This document shows positions 9,150-16,453 of a DNA stretch of 64,000 nucleotides, piece by piece. The stretch comes from Curtobacterium sp. MCSS17_015 (GTDB lineage: Bacteria > Actinomycetota > Actinomycetes > Actinomycetales > Microbacteriaceae). The DNA is taken from contig NZ_CP126256.1 of NCBI RefSeq assembly GCF_003234265.2, forward strand, positions 1,612,001 to 1,676,000. Direction: 5' to 3'. The notes under the pieces were generated by a model, which was not told the origin of the DNA, did no database searches, and was given only the letters and a program-made list of their open reading frames with translations. The stretch's first letter is position 1. Every line of letters starts with the position of its first letter. The position numbers were made by a program, and so were the translations under genes.

Positions 9150-9892
9150 GCGTCGGGGTCCTCGTCGTCTCGCACAGCGCCCGCGTCGCCGAGGGGACCG
9201 TCGAGATCGCGCGACAGATGGCCCCGGACGTCGCACTCGCGGCGGCCGGCGGGACGGACGACGGTGGCATCGGCACGTCGTTCGAGGCGATCACCGACGC
9301 GATCACGGGGTTGGCCCAGGCCGACGCGGTCGTGGTCCTCTGCGACCTCGGCTCCGCCTACCTGACCACGGACACCGCGCTCGACTTCCTCGACGACGAA
9401 CTCCGCGCACGCGTCCACGTCTCCGACGCGCCGCTGGTCGAAGGCACCGTGGCCGCGGCCGTCGCAGCGCAGACCGGAGGTGACGTCGCGGCCGTGCTCG
9501 CGGCGGCCTCGACCGCGGGCGGCACCGGGGCGGCCGGTCCCGCCGACCGCAGTGACGTGGCGGACGGCGGGGGAGCCTCCCGTCCGGACGAGCCGGGAGG
9601 CCCGCTACCCGTGGCAGACAGCAGTGCCGGTGACGAGGCGGACGCTTCCGCCACTGCCGAGCTCGTCAACGAGTCCGGTCTGCACGCGCGCCCCGCCGCC
9701 GAGTTCGTCAAGGCGGCCGCGCGGCACGAAGCGGTCGTCCGGGTGAACGGCGTCGACGCGAAGAGCCTCCTCGCGATCATGGCGCTCGCGCTCCCGAAGG
9801 GCGCGTCGGTCACGGTGGAGGCGTCCGGGGCTGACGCGCAGGACGCGGTCGACGAGCTCATCGCACTCGTCCGCTCGGGCTTCGGCGAGTAG
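9146..9892 (+). CDS. dhaM: Dihydroxyacetone kinase phosphotransfer subunit, EIIA-HPr fusion
   Basis: PTS protein that rephosphorylates the ADP on DhaL. Two domains are seen in 248 residues. The N-terminal mannose-type EIIA (about 1-128) has phospho-acceptor H10 in VVSHSARVAEG. The C-terminal HPr domain (about 169-248) has H180 in SGLHARPAA. A Gly/Ala/Pro/Asp-rich linker (about 129-168) joins them. The Enzyme I domain found in enterobacterial DhaM is absent, so a separate Enzyme I must supply phosphate. The linker DNA contains a GCCTCCCG...CGGGAGGC inverted repeat like the intergenic hairpins of this window. Confidence 0.9.
   Translation: MSVGVLVVSHSARVAEGTVEIARQMAPDVALAAAGGTDDGGIGTSFEAITDAITGLAQADAVVVLCDLGSAYLTTDTALDFLDDELRARVHVSDAPLVEGTVAAAVAAQTGGDVAAVLAAASTAGGTGAAGPADRSDVADGGGASRPDEPGGPLPVADSSAGDEADASATAELVNESGLHARPAAEFVKAAARHEAVVRVNGVDAKSLLAIMALALPKGASVTVEASGADAQDAVDELIALVRSGFGE
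9575..9601. repeat. In-frame copy of the hairpin motif in the dhaM linker
   Basis: GCCTCCCG (9575-9582) and CGGGAGGC (9594-9601) with an 11-nt loop, inside the codons for the Gly/Pro/Asp linker between EIIA and HPr. The arms equal the core of the intergenic hairpins. Confidence 0.5.
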
Positions 9893-9909
9893 CCCCGACC
9901 GAACGGGGC
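9892..9909. terminator. Weak hairpin after dhaM
   Basis: GCCCCG (9892-9897) pairs with CGGGGC (9904-9909) around a 6-nt loop, starting on the last base of the dhaM stop codon. It sits between convergent dhaM and the regulator gene ending at 9929. The short stem and absence of a T-run make the role uncertain. Confidence 0.35.
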
Positions 9910-9928
9910 CCGCAGGTGGGCGGTGCTG

Positions 9929-10765
9929 CTAGCCGCTCGTGGCGACGGACTGCAGTCCGGTGACCCGCAGCAGGTCGAGCCGCGATGCGTCGTCGCTGCC
10001 CGGCACGACCGTGTAGACGACGATCCGCAGGTCGCTGCCCGGCACCGACAGCGTGTCGCAGTCGACCTCGATCGGGCCGACCGGCGTCTGCAGGGTCTTC
10101 CGGCTCGTCCGGTGCTCGGCGATCCGGGCCTCACCCCAGCGCCGCTCGAACTCCGGGCTCGTCGCCCGGAGGTCGTGGACGAGTTCGGCGAGCTGTCGGT
10201 CGGCAGGGTACCGACCGATCGCGCTCCGCAGGTCGGCGGCGAGGTCCGACGCGAACGCCTCGGCGTGCTCGTCGTCGAAGTCGACCCCGTCGTGCCCGTC
10301 CGTGAAGAACTGCCAGACCAGGTTCGCCGACCGTCCCTGCCAACGGTCGCCGTCCCCGGTGGCCGCGGCCCACAGGTCGTTCCGGTACAGCAGGTCGTGA
10401 CTGGCGGTGAACACGGCGAGGGGCACGTCGGACAGGCGGTCGACGATCCGCTGCACGCCCGGCGTGATGTGCCGGGGGACCAGGCCGCGGGCCGGGGGAG
10501 CGGCGCCGGCGACGCGGAACAGGTGGTCGCGTTCCTGCTCGGTCAGTCGCAGTGCGGTGGCGAGTGCCGAGAGCAGCTGCGGTGACGGGTTCGTCGCCCG
10601 CCCCTGCTCGAGCCGGACGACGTAGTCGACGCTCACCCCGGCGAGCGCGGCCAACTCCTCACGCCGGAGGCCCGCCGTGCGGCGCCCTGGTCCGGCCGGG
10701 AGCCCCACCTCGGCGGGGGTGACCCGGTCCCGCCAGGACCGCAGGACGTCCGCGAACTCGCTCAT
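9929..10765 (-). CDS. XRE-type regulator with MmyB-like ligand-binding domain
   Basis: Predicted cytoplasmic DNA-binding regulator of 278 residues. An N-terminal helix-turn-helix (about 8-70) contains RREELAALAGVSVDYVVRLEQG, shown here only to name the block at about 34-55. It is followed by the PAS-like MmyB-type domain (about 105-270), typical of actinobacterial regulators that sit beside oxidoreductases. The start at 10765 (MSEFADVL) was chosen because the HTH begins right after it. It is divergent from the SDR gene at 10883, its likely target. A second, similar regulator lies at 12805. Confidence 0.85.
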   Translation of the reverse strand: MSEFADVLRSWRDRVTPAEVGLPAGPGRRTAGLRREELAALAGVSVDYVVRLEQGRATNPSPQLLSALATALRLTEQERDHLFRVAGAAPPARGLVPRHITPGVQRIVDRLSDVPLAVFTASHDLLYRNDLWAAATGDGDRWQGRSANLVWQFFTDGHDGVDFDDEHAEAFASDLAADLRSAIGRYPADRQLAELVHDLRATSPEFERRWGEARIAEHRTSRKTLQTPVGPIEVDCDTLSVPGSDLRIVVYTVVPGSDDASRLDLLRVTGLQSVATSG

Positions 10766-10787
10766 GTGCCCATCCTCGCGCGGATCC

Positions 10788-10799
10788 CGGTCCGGACCG
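10788..10799. promoter_or_regulatory. Palindrome in the regulator / SDR divergent region
   Basis: CGGTCCGGACCG is a perfect 12-bp palindrome, 23 bp upstream of the regulator start and 83 bp upstream of the SDR start. It is a candidate autoregulatory operator. In a GC-rich genome such palindromes can occur by chance, so the call is tentative. The rest of 10766-10882 shows no clear promoter. Confidence 0.3.
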
Positions 10800-10882
10800 T
10801 GGTACTCGCAGTCCTCCCGTCGGCCGGGCAGCACGTCGAGGGGTGCCTGGGGGAGCGCATCGGCAGCGAGCACGATGGGCAC

Positions 10883-11563
10883 ATGACCACCACACTCATC
10901 ACCGGGGCGAACCGCAGCCTCGGACTCGAGACCGCCCGCCGCCTCATCGAGGCCGGCCACACCGTGATCGCCGGCGTCCGCGACCCCGACGACGCCGACG
11001 CCGTCCGCTCCCTCGGTGCCTCCGTCGTCCAGCTCGACGTCACCGACCAGGCGAGCGTCGACGCCGCGTTCGCGTCCGTCCCCGCCCTCGACGTCCTCGT
11101 CAACAACGCCGGGATCAGCGGCACCTCGTACGGCGTCGACGACCTGACCGCCGAGGCGATGACGACCGTCCTCGAGGCGAACGTCACCGGCATCGTCCGC
11201 GTGACCCAGGCCGCCCTGCCGCTGCTGCGTGCCTCGGGCAACCCGGTCATCGTCAACGTCGCCTCCGGGGTCGGCTGGCCGCGGTTCCTCAGCACGCCCG
11301 GTCACGACGAGTTCCCGGTGCCGATGATCCCGTACGCGGCCTCGAAGGCGGCCGTCATCGCCCTGACCGTGCAGTACGCGAAGAACCTGCCGACCTTCCG
11401 CGTCAACGTCAGCGACCCGGGCTACACGGCGACCGACTTCAACGGTCACTCCGGTCACCAGACGGTCACCGAGGGGACGGACGCCACGGTCATGCTCGCG
11501 TTGCTCGGGCAGGACGGGCCGACGGGGGAGTTCCACAACCGGCACGGGCGCATCGACTACTGA
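10883..11563 (+). CDS. Short-chain dehydrogenase/reductase
   Basis: NAD(P)-dependent oxidoreductase of 226 residues; the substrate is unknown. The Rossmann cofactor motif is TGANRSLG near residue 7, the NNAG motif is present, and the catalytic YAASK is intact. It is shorter than the typical 250. The ATG at 10883 begins MTTTLITGANR, placing the first strand at the N terminus as expected. It is divergent from an MmyB-type regulator, a common pairing. It ends before a hairpin of the GACGGGAGGC family. Confidence 0.88.
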   Translation: MTTTLITGANRSLGLETARRLIEAGHTVIAGVRDPDDADAVRSLGASVVQLDVTDQASVDAAFASVPALDVLVNNAGISGTSYGVDDLTAEAMTTVLEANVTGIVRVTQAALPLLRASGNPVIVNVASGVGWPRFLSTPGHDEFPVPMIPYAASKAAVIALTVQYAKNLPTFRVNVSDPGYTATDFNGHSGHQTVTEGTDATVMLALLGQDGPTGEFHNRHGRIDY

Positions 11564-11581
11564 CCTCGACGCCGGGCCGGA

Positions 11582-11625
11582 CGGACGGGAGGCGCGTGGC
11601 GGGCTCGCCACGCGCCTCCCGTCCG
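11582..11625. terminator. Bidirectional hairpin terminator (GACGGGAGGC family)
   Basis: Perfect 20-bp stem: 11582-11601 pairs with 11606-11625, loop GGCT. It carries the GACGGGAGGC / GCCTCCCGTC arms shared with four other intergenic hairpins here. It lies between the convergent SDR gene and the pentapeptide-repeat gene. Confidence 0.75.
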
Positions 11626-11665
11626 CTGTGGGTCCAGCAGGGACGTGTCGGACCGGATGGCGGCC

Positions 11666-12556
11666 TCAGCCGCCCCAGTGGTTCGGCCGCTGGAAGCCGT
11701 CGTCGAGCCGGGTGTCGGCGTCACCTCGTGCCGCGTCCACCTGCATCTGGGTGAGGAAGACCGCCCGGCGGAGGTCCGCACCGGACAGGTCGGCGTCTCG
11801 GAGGTCGGCACCGATGAACTCGCACGAGCCAAGGTCCGCGCCGGTGAGGTCGGCCCCGATGAGCAGCGCGCCGCGGACGCTCGCGCCCCGCAGGTCCGCT
11901 CGCCGGAGGTCGGCGCCCACGAGGTCGGCGCCCACGAGGTCGGCGCCGGGGCCGACCCGGAAGCGGCCGACGCGACGCTCGTCGGCTCGGGTGTCGCGGC
12001 CGTCCCCGCCACGGGCGAGTGCCCGCGCGCGCCGGCTCGCCTCGAGCAACAGCGGTCGTGCGGCGTCGTACTCGGCGTCGACGTCGATGCCGAGGATCGT
12101 GTCCGGGTCGGCGTCACTGAGCGCACGGACGCGCTCGAAGTTCCGTGTCAGCGGTTCGGCGTCCATGTCTGCAGGGATGATGGTGATCGCCTCGTCGAGG
12201 TACCGGAGCAGTTCGTGCAGCCGCCGCACGACCGGGAACGTCGCGAACATCGCCTGACGAGTGGCGTCGTCGTCCCGCCAGGACCGACCCGCGAAGGTGT
12301 GGCGCGAGACCTTCTGCCCGGCGCCGGAGCAGTCGAAGACCGTGCACCCTCGGAATCCCTCGGCCCGCAACCGCGGGTGGATGGTGCAGCCGTCGGCTCC
12401 GTCGAGGTTCGTGCACGGGTCACCGGCGGCTTTGTCGACGGGGAAGTCGACGGACCGGGTGAAGGCCAGCGCGACGCAGCAGAGGCCGAAGCAGTTCGCG
12501 CAGTCGGCACCGAGGTCCTCGCGGCGGCCGAGGGTGACCCGGGTGCGTGTCGTCAT
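11666..12556 (-). CDS. Cys-rich (YkgJ-like) protein with pentapeptide repeats
   Basis: Product of 296 residues, function unknown. The N-terminal third is rich in cysteines (CANCFGLCC, then single Cys in CTN, GCT, GCT and DCS), a pattern seen in YkgJ-type putative metal-binding domains. The C-terminal part (about 205-280) is a run of A(D/N)LXX pentapeptide repeats such as GADLVGADL and LRDADLSGADL, which form a right-handed beta-helix. The ATG at 12556 (MTTRTRV) has no Shine-Dalgarno, but TAGCCT lies 8 nt upstream, so it may be leaderless. The open frame continues upstream into a decayed DoxX gene and that part was excluded. Confidence 0.8.
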   Translation of the reverse strand: MTTRTRVTLGRREDLGADCANCFGLCCVALAFTRSVDFPVDKAAGDPCTNLDGADGCTIHPRLRAEGFRGCTVFDCSGAGQKVSRHTFAGRSWRDDDATRQAMFATFPVVRRLHELLRYLDEAITIIPADMDAEPLTRNFERVRALSDADPDTILGIDVDAEYDAARPLLLEASRRARALARGGDGRDTRADERRVGRFRVGPGADLVGADLVGADLRRADLRGASVRGALLIGADLTGADLGSCEFIGADLRDADLSGADLRRAVFLTQMQVDAARGDADTRLDDGFQRPNHWGG

Positions 12557-12570
12557 CGGGGACGAGGCTA

Positions 12571-12728
12571 CACAGCGGCGCGAGCGCACGAGGGCGGCAC
12601 CGAGGGAGATCTCCGCGACGCCGGACACCAGGACGGTGACGTCCGGGTCGAGCGGCACGAACTCGGGGCACCTGCGCCCGGAACTCGTCGCGAGCGACGG
12701 TGAGGTGGGTGATGCCCGCCCACGTCAT
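12571..12728 (-). pseudogene. Frameshifted, truncated DoxX-family membrane protein remnant
   Basis: Reading the minus strand from 12728 gives MTWAGITHLTVARDEF then RAQVP, a typical start of DoxX-type membrane proteins. The frame breaks at an extra C (near 12669, in GTGCCCCGAGTTC). In the next frame it continues EFVPLDPDVTVLVSG then VAEISLGAALV, exactly the expected continuation. The rest of the family (roughly 60-70 residues with the last helices) is missing, and the sequence runs into the promoter and start of the pentapeptide-repeat gene. The family assignment is from memory of DoxX sequences. Confidence 0.55.
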
Positions 12729-12804
12729 GGCCGCACCGAGCGACGCCGTGGGGTGGATCGACAAGCCGTGGATGTCGTCGAGCTCATCCGGTAGGAACGG
12801 CTGC

Positions 12805-13647
12805 GTGATCGACCGCCCAGCACTCGCGAGTTTCCTCCGCCGACGACGGACCGCCCTCCAGCCGGAGGACGTCGGTCTGACCCGCGGACCACGCCGGCGG
12901 ACGGAAGGGCTCCGCCGCGAAGAGGTCGCCGTCCTGAGCAACATGTCGACGGACTACTACGCCCGGCTCGAGCGGGGCACGGGCCCGCTCCCGTCCGCGC
13001 AGATGGTCGCGGCCATGGCGCAGGGGTTGCACCTGTCGGTCGATGAACGTGATCATCTGTTCCGCCTCGCTGGACACCAGCCGCCGGTCCGGGGGACCGC
13101 AAGCGAACACGTGAGTCCCGGCATGCTGCGGATCCTGGACCGCTTGGTGGACACTCCGGCAGAGGTCGTCACGGAACTCGGCGAGACGCTCCGGCAGACG
13201 CCACTCGCGCGGGTGTTGACCGGCGACGCCGCGGGCCGGACCGGGAACGCGAGGAGCCTCGGGTACCGGTGGTTCACCGACCCCGCGGTGCGGGACGCGT
13301 ACCCGCCGGACGAGCAGGCGCTCCTCTCGCGGGTGTACGCCGGTGGGCTGCGAGAGCTCGTCGCACTCCGCGGACCCGGCTCCCGCGCCGCAGCCATGGT
13401 GGACGCCCTCCGGGACAACGCCGAGTTCCGCGCAGTGTGGGAGCGACACGAGGTCGGCGTCCGACTCCCGGAACGCAAGCGGTTCCGGCACCCCGCCGTC
13501 GGCGCACTCGAACTGGCGTGCCAGACGCTCGTGGACCCGGAGCAGTCGCATCGGATGCTCGTCTACACGGCGACCCCGGGGAGCGTCAGCCACGAGCGTC
13601 TGCAGCTGCTCGCCGTCATCGGCACACAGGAGCTGAGCAGCCGCTGA
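12805..13647 (+). CDS. XRE-type regulator with MmyB-like ligand-binding domain
   Basis: Second MmyB-type regulator in this region, 280 residues. The N-terminal HTH includes the GPRRRTEGLRREEVAVLSN block (about 26-45). The ligand-binding domain follows from about 105, ending in the conserved MLVYTATPGS segment. I chose the GTG at 12805 (VIDRPALASFLRRRR) with AGGAAC upstream; the frame is open to 12700 but that part looks non-coding. The SDR gene 13725 follows 77 nt downstream on the same strand, so regulator and target may be co-transcribed. Confidence 0.83.
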   Translation: MIDRPALASFLRRRRTALQPEDVGLTRGPRRRTEGLRREEVAVLSNMSTDYYARLERGTGPLPSAQMVAAMAQGLHLSVDERDHLFRLAGHQPPVRGTASEHVSPGMLRILDRLVDTPAEVVTELGETLRQTPLARVLTGDAAGRTGNARSLGYRWFTDPAVRDAYPPDEQALLSRVYAGGLRELVALRGPGSRAAAMVDALRDNAEFRAVWERHEVGVRLPERKRFRHPAVGALELACQTLVDPEQSHRMLVYTATPGSVSHERLQLLAVIGTQELSSR

Positions 13648-13724
13648 CCGACGAGTCCTGGATACGACGGTGAGCGCGTCCGAGCATGGGGACACACCAC
13701 CGACCCCTCACCTGGAGGAACACC

Positions 13725-14648
13725 ATGCCGACCACGCCGCACCTCGACATCCCGGACCGCACCGGCACCCTCGCCGTCGTCACCGGAGCCAGCGACGGCA
13801 TCGGTGCCGTCATCGCCCGCCGCTTGGCCGCAGCTGGCGCGGAGGTCGTCATGCCGGTCCGTTCGGCCGAGAAGGGGGAGCGCGCGGCAGTCCGGATCCG
13901 CGCAGCCGTGCCCCGGGCGATCGTCCGGACCGCGTCGCTCGACCTGTCCCGACTCGACTCCGTCGCGGCGTTCGTCGCCGAGATGAACGACGACGGGCGG
14001 CCGATCCACCTGCTCGTGAACAACGCCGGCGTCATGCGCCCTCCGACCCGCCAGGAGACCACGGAGGGGTTCGAGTTGCAGGTCGGCACGAACCACCTCG
14101 GACACTTCGCCCTCACCATGGGACTCCTCCCGCTCCTCCGTGCCGGCCGCGCGCGGGTGACCCACCAGACGAGCGTCGCCGCCCGGACCGGCTCCCTCGA
14201 CCTGGACGACTTCGCTCAGCAACGGCAGTACGACGTGATGCGCGCGTACTCCGCCTCGAAGATCGCGGTCGGGCTGTTCGCCCGCGAACTCGACGTCCGG
14301 AGCCGCGCCGCCGGGTGGGGGATCAGCAGCAACCTGGCACACCCGGGTGTCTCTCCGACGAACCTGCTCGCCGCGCAGCCGGGTATGGGACGTGAACGGG
14401 CAGGAGGTGAGCGACGGATCATCGGGCTGCTGTCCCGCATCGGCGTGCTCGGGACCGTGGAGAGCGCTGCGCTGCCCGCCCTGCTCGCTGCCACCGGCCC
14501 GGACGCCCACGGGGACGAGTTCTACGGACCGAGGCGGACCGTCGCCGGCGCTGCGGCGCGTCAGCCGTGGTGGGCACCACTGACCGACACCGCGACAGCG
14601 AGAGCATTGTGGGACGTCTCGTCGGAACTGACCGGTGTCCGGGCATGA
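13725..14648 (+). CDS. Short-chain dehydrogenase/reductase
   Basis: NAD(P)-dependent oxidoreductase of 307 residues, of the longer SDR type related to retinol/WW-domain-like dehydrogenases. The cofactor motif TGASDGIG, the NNAGV motif and catalytic YSASK are all present. The start at 13725 has GGAGGAA about 6 nt upstream. It follows an MmyB-type regulator. The substrate cannot be read from the sequence. Confidence 0.88.
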   Translation: MPTTPHLDIPDRTGTLAVVTGASDGIGAVIARRLAAAGAEVVMPVRSAEKGERAAVRIRAAVPRAIVRTASLDLSRLDSVAAFVAEMNDDGRPIHLLVNNAGVMRPPTRQETTEGFELQVGTNHLGHFALTMGLLPLLRAGRARVTHQTSVAARTGSLDLDDFAQQRQYDVMRAYSASKIAVGLFARELDVRSRAAGWGISSNLAHPGVSPTNLLAAQPGMGRERAGGERRIIGLLSRIGVLGTVESAALPALLAATGPDAHGDEFYGPRRTVAGAAARQPWWAPLTDTATARALWDVSSELTGVRA

Positions 14649-14668
14649 CCGGCTGGGCGTCGCGAGGA

Positions 14669-14702
14669 CGCGAGGGGAGTGACGAATTCGTCACCCCTCG
14701 CG
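14669..14702 (+). terminator. Hairpin terminator after the SDR gene
   Basis: CGCGAGGGG (14669-14677) plus TGACGAA (14680-14686) pairs with TTCGTCA (14687-14693) plus CCCCTCGCG (14694-14702), leaving a 2-nt AG bulge. There is essentially no free loop in the drawn structure. It lies 20 nt after the SDR stop and just upstream of the arsC-like promoter region. Confidence 0.55.
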
Positions 14703-14718
14703 CCTCGGCCGGTCCTAG

Positions 14719-14740
14719 TTGACATAATATGCATTATCGG
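14719..14740 (+). promoter_or_regulatory. AT-rich operator/promoter before the arsenate-reductase-like gene
   Basis: TTGACATAATATGCATTATC is one of very few AT-rich stretches in the window. It contains ATAAT (14724-14728) and ATTAT (14733-14737) as an inverted repeat with a 4-nt spacer, plus an overlapping TTGACA. Such AT-rich dyads are typical ArsR/SmtB-type operators. A separate CACAAT sits 6 nt before the ATG at 14781 and could be the -10 of a leaderless mRNA. No arsR gene is in the window. Confidence 0.45.
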
Positions 14741-14780
14741 CGCGCAGCCAGAGGTGACGCGAGTGCGGCACAATCACCTC

Positions 14781-15194
14781 ATGAGCACCGGAACGACCGA
14801 CCAGAAGCCCGCCGTCCTGTTCGTGTGCGTGCACAACGCCGGACGGTCACAGATGGCCGCGGGGTTCCTGCGCGCGATCGCGGGCGACCGCATCGACGTC
14901 TTCTCCGCCGGGTCCGAGCCGGCGGACCAGGTGAACCAGGTCGCCGTCGCCGCCATGCACGAGGTCGACGTCGACATCGTCGGTCAGACCCCGGCCATCC
15001 TGACGACCGATGCCGTCCGCAACGCCGACGTGGTCGTCACCATGGGCTGTGGAGACGCCTGTCCGGTGTTCCCCGGCAAGCGCTACGAGGACTGGGAGCT
15101 CAGCGACCCGGCCGGCCTGCCGCTCGAAGACGTCCGTCCGATCCGCGACGACATCCGCGGACGCGTCGAACGCCTGGTGACGACGCGCGTCTGA
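14781..15194 (+). CDS. Arsenate reductase-like low-molecular-weight phosphatase
   Basis: Protein of 137 residues with the low-MW tyrosine phosphatase fold. The phosphate-binding loop is C16-V-H-N-A-G-R22-S, and the second-site cysteines C89 and C93 (MGCGDAC) with D108 (SDPAG) match mycothiol- or thioredoxin-linked arsenate reductases rather than protein phosphatases. The start at 14781 (MSTGTTDQKP) was chosen because homologues begin just before the strand AVLFVCVHN. It has no arsR, acr3 or arsT neighbour here, so it is an isolated detoxification gene. MshC at 30571 shows that mycothiol is available as a reductant. Confidence 0.85.
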   Translation: MSTGTTDQKPAVLFVCVHNAGRSQMAAGFLRAIAGDRIDVFSAGSEPADQVNQVAVAAMHEVDVDIVGQTPAILTTDAVRNADVVVTMGCGDACPVFPGKRYEDWELSDPAGLPLEDVRPIRDDIRGRVERLVTTRV

Positions 15195-15227
15195 GCGCCG
15201 CTGCCAGGCGTCCGTGGGTGTGCTGCC

Positions 15228-15389
15228 CTAGTTCGACGAGTCGTCGGACGAGGTCGGCACGTCCGAGCTGTCGATCTCGAGGGCTGCGCCCTCCTCGCCC
15301 TGCTCCTCCACGGTCTGGTCCGTGTCGGGCTGCTGGGGTTCGTCGGCCTGCGTGGTCTCTTCTGCCGGATCCGGCTGGCTGTACGTCAT
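15228..15389 (-). CDS. Small very acidic protein, unknown function
   Basis: Short frame of 53 residues beginning MTYSQPDPAEETTQ and ending TSSDDSSN. About a third of the residues are Asp or Glu and there are no Lys or Arg, suggesting a disordered polypeptide. TAGCGT lies exactly 7 nt before the ATG, the same arrangement seen before the NUDIX and M20 genes, which supports expression as a leaderless mRNA. It is convergent with the arsC-like gene. I do not recognise a family. Confidence 0.55.
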   Translation of the reverse strand: MTYSQPDPAEETTQADEPQQPDTDQTVEEQGEEGAALEIDSSDVPTSSDDSSN

Positions 15390-15445
15390 GGCGCCGACGC
15401 TACGCCGCGCAGGCCCCGGCGGTCGCAGGGACGTGTCGACGGACA

Positions 15446-15487
15446 GACGGGAGGCCCGTGGCGACGTTCCGCCACGGGCCTCCCGTC
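15446..15487. terminator. Hairpin terminator (GACGGGAGGC family)
   Basis: Perfect 18-bp stem: 15446-15463 pairs with 15470-15487, loop ACGTTC. The arms begin GACGGGAGGCCCGTGGCG. It is downstream of the minus-strand DUF4190 gene (ending 15505) and upstream of the small acidic gene, so it most likely ends the DUF4190 transcript. Confidence 0.75.
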
Positions 15488-15504
15488 GGTTCGACCGCAG
15501 GAGG

Positions 15505-15783
15505 TCAGAAGCCGAGCGCCGTGTTCATGTTCGCGGCCGCGTTGAAGAACGCGATCGACGAGAAGACGCCGATGACGAGCGACAGGACGGAGATGACCAC
15601 ACCGGCGATCGCGAGGCCGCGGCCACGCTCCCCCGTGCGCTTGATCTGCGACAGGGCGATGAGGCTGACGACGAGACCCGCGATGTTGATGACGAAGGCG
15701 AGCACGAAACCGACGATCGCGAGCGTGCTGAACTTCTGGCTGCTCTGGGCCGTGCTCTGGTACGGGTTGGTGGTGTTGGTCAT
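15505..15783 (-). CDS. DUF4190-type small membrane protein
   Basis: Protein of 92 residues with two membrane helices (about 18-43 and 55-80) joined by a short basic loop, QIKRTGERGRG. This layout (short polar N terminus, FVLAFVINIAGLVVSLIALSQIKR, second helix) is that of DUF4190 proteins, whose role is unknown. The ATG has GGAG 8 nt upstream. It stands alone between a hairpin and the NUDIX gene. The 157-nt upstream gap holds no gene. Confidence 0.8.
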   Translation of the reverse strand: MTNTTNPYQSTAQSSQKFSTLAIVGFVLAFVINIAGLVVSLIALSQIKRTGERGRGLAIAGVVISVLSLVIGVFSSIAFFNAAANMNTALGF

Positions 15784-15940
15784 GATGACTCCGGTGCGAG
15801 GATGACGTCAGGTCGCTGACGATTGGTCGACTCTGAACGTACTGACACGGTGAACCGGTGTCCGGAAAGCGGCGGAGGCACCCACGAACTGGGGGCAGAC
15901 CGGTCGTCCCAGCAACGTGCCGGCCGTCGGTGCGACTTCG

Positions 15941-16393
15941 TCAGCGTCCGTGGCGCCGGACGAGGTCCGGGAGCTCCGCCGGCTCGAACGGCTCGTCGGT
16001 CGCCTCGAGCTCGTCCGCCGTCCACCACCGCGACGCGAGGATGTCGACCCGCTCGTCGTCGGTCCACTCGGCGTCGGAGAGCTCGAACCCGGGCGTCCGG
16101 ACCACGTAGAACTCGGCGTGCCCACGGTCGTGGTCGGCCTCGTCCCACGTGACCGCGAAGCCCCAGGACCACACCGGCTCACCCGGGTCCGTGATGACGA
16201 GGCCTGTCTCCTCGCGGAGTTCCCGCACCGCCGCCTCCCGGTGGGACTCCCCCGGGTCGACGCCGCCGCCCGGGGTGATCCAGCGGTGCGCACCGTCCGA
16301 GGACGGTGCCTTCGTGTCCATCAGGAACACGCGCCCCTCGGGGTCGAGCAGGAGGATCCGGGAGGTCCGGCGCAGGCCGTGTGCAGCAGTCAC
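15941..16393 (-). CDS. NUDIX hydrolase
   Basis: Pyrophosphohydrolase of 150 residues acting on nucleoside-diphosphate-linked compounds; the exact substrate is unknown. The NUDIX box GGVDPGESHREAAVRELREE lies at about 43-63 and all catalytic Glu residues are present. The GTG start at 16393 has no Shine-Dalgarno but TAGCGT is 7 nt upstream, consistent with a leaderless mRNA. Monocistronic. Confidence 0.9.
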   Translation of the reverse strand: MTAAHGLRRTSRILLLDPEGRVFLMDTKAPSSDGAHRWITPGGGVDPGESHREAAVRELREETGLVITDPGEPVWSWGFAVTWDEADHDRGHAEFYVVRTPGFELSDAEWTDDERVDILASRWWTADELEATDEPFEPAELPDLVRRHGR

Positions 16394-16453
16394 GGCACCG
16401 ACGCTAGCGGCCGGGTGCGCCGCCCGCGAGGTGCGACCGGCAGGGCCGGAGCG

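Noticed and set aside
12700..12804. N-terminal extension of the second MmyB-type regulator from an ATG at 12700
   Set aside because: The extension overlaps the DoxX remnant on the other strand, has no conserved content, and the HTH domain starts naturally after the GTG at 12805.
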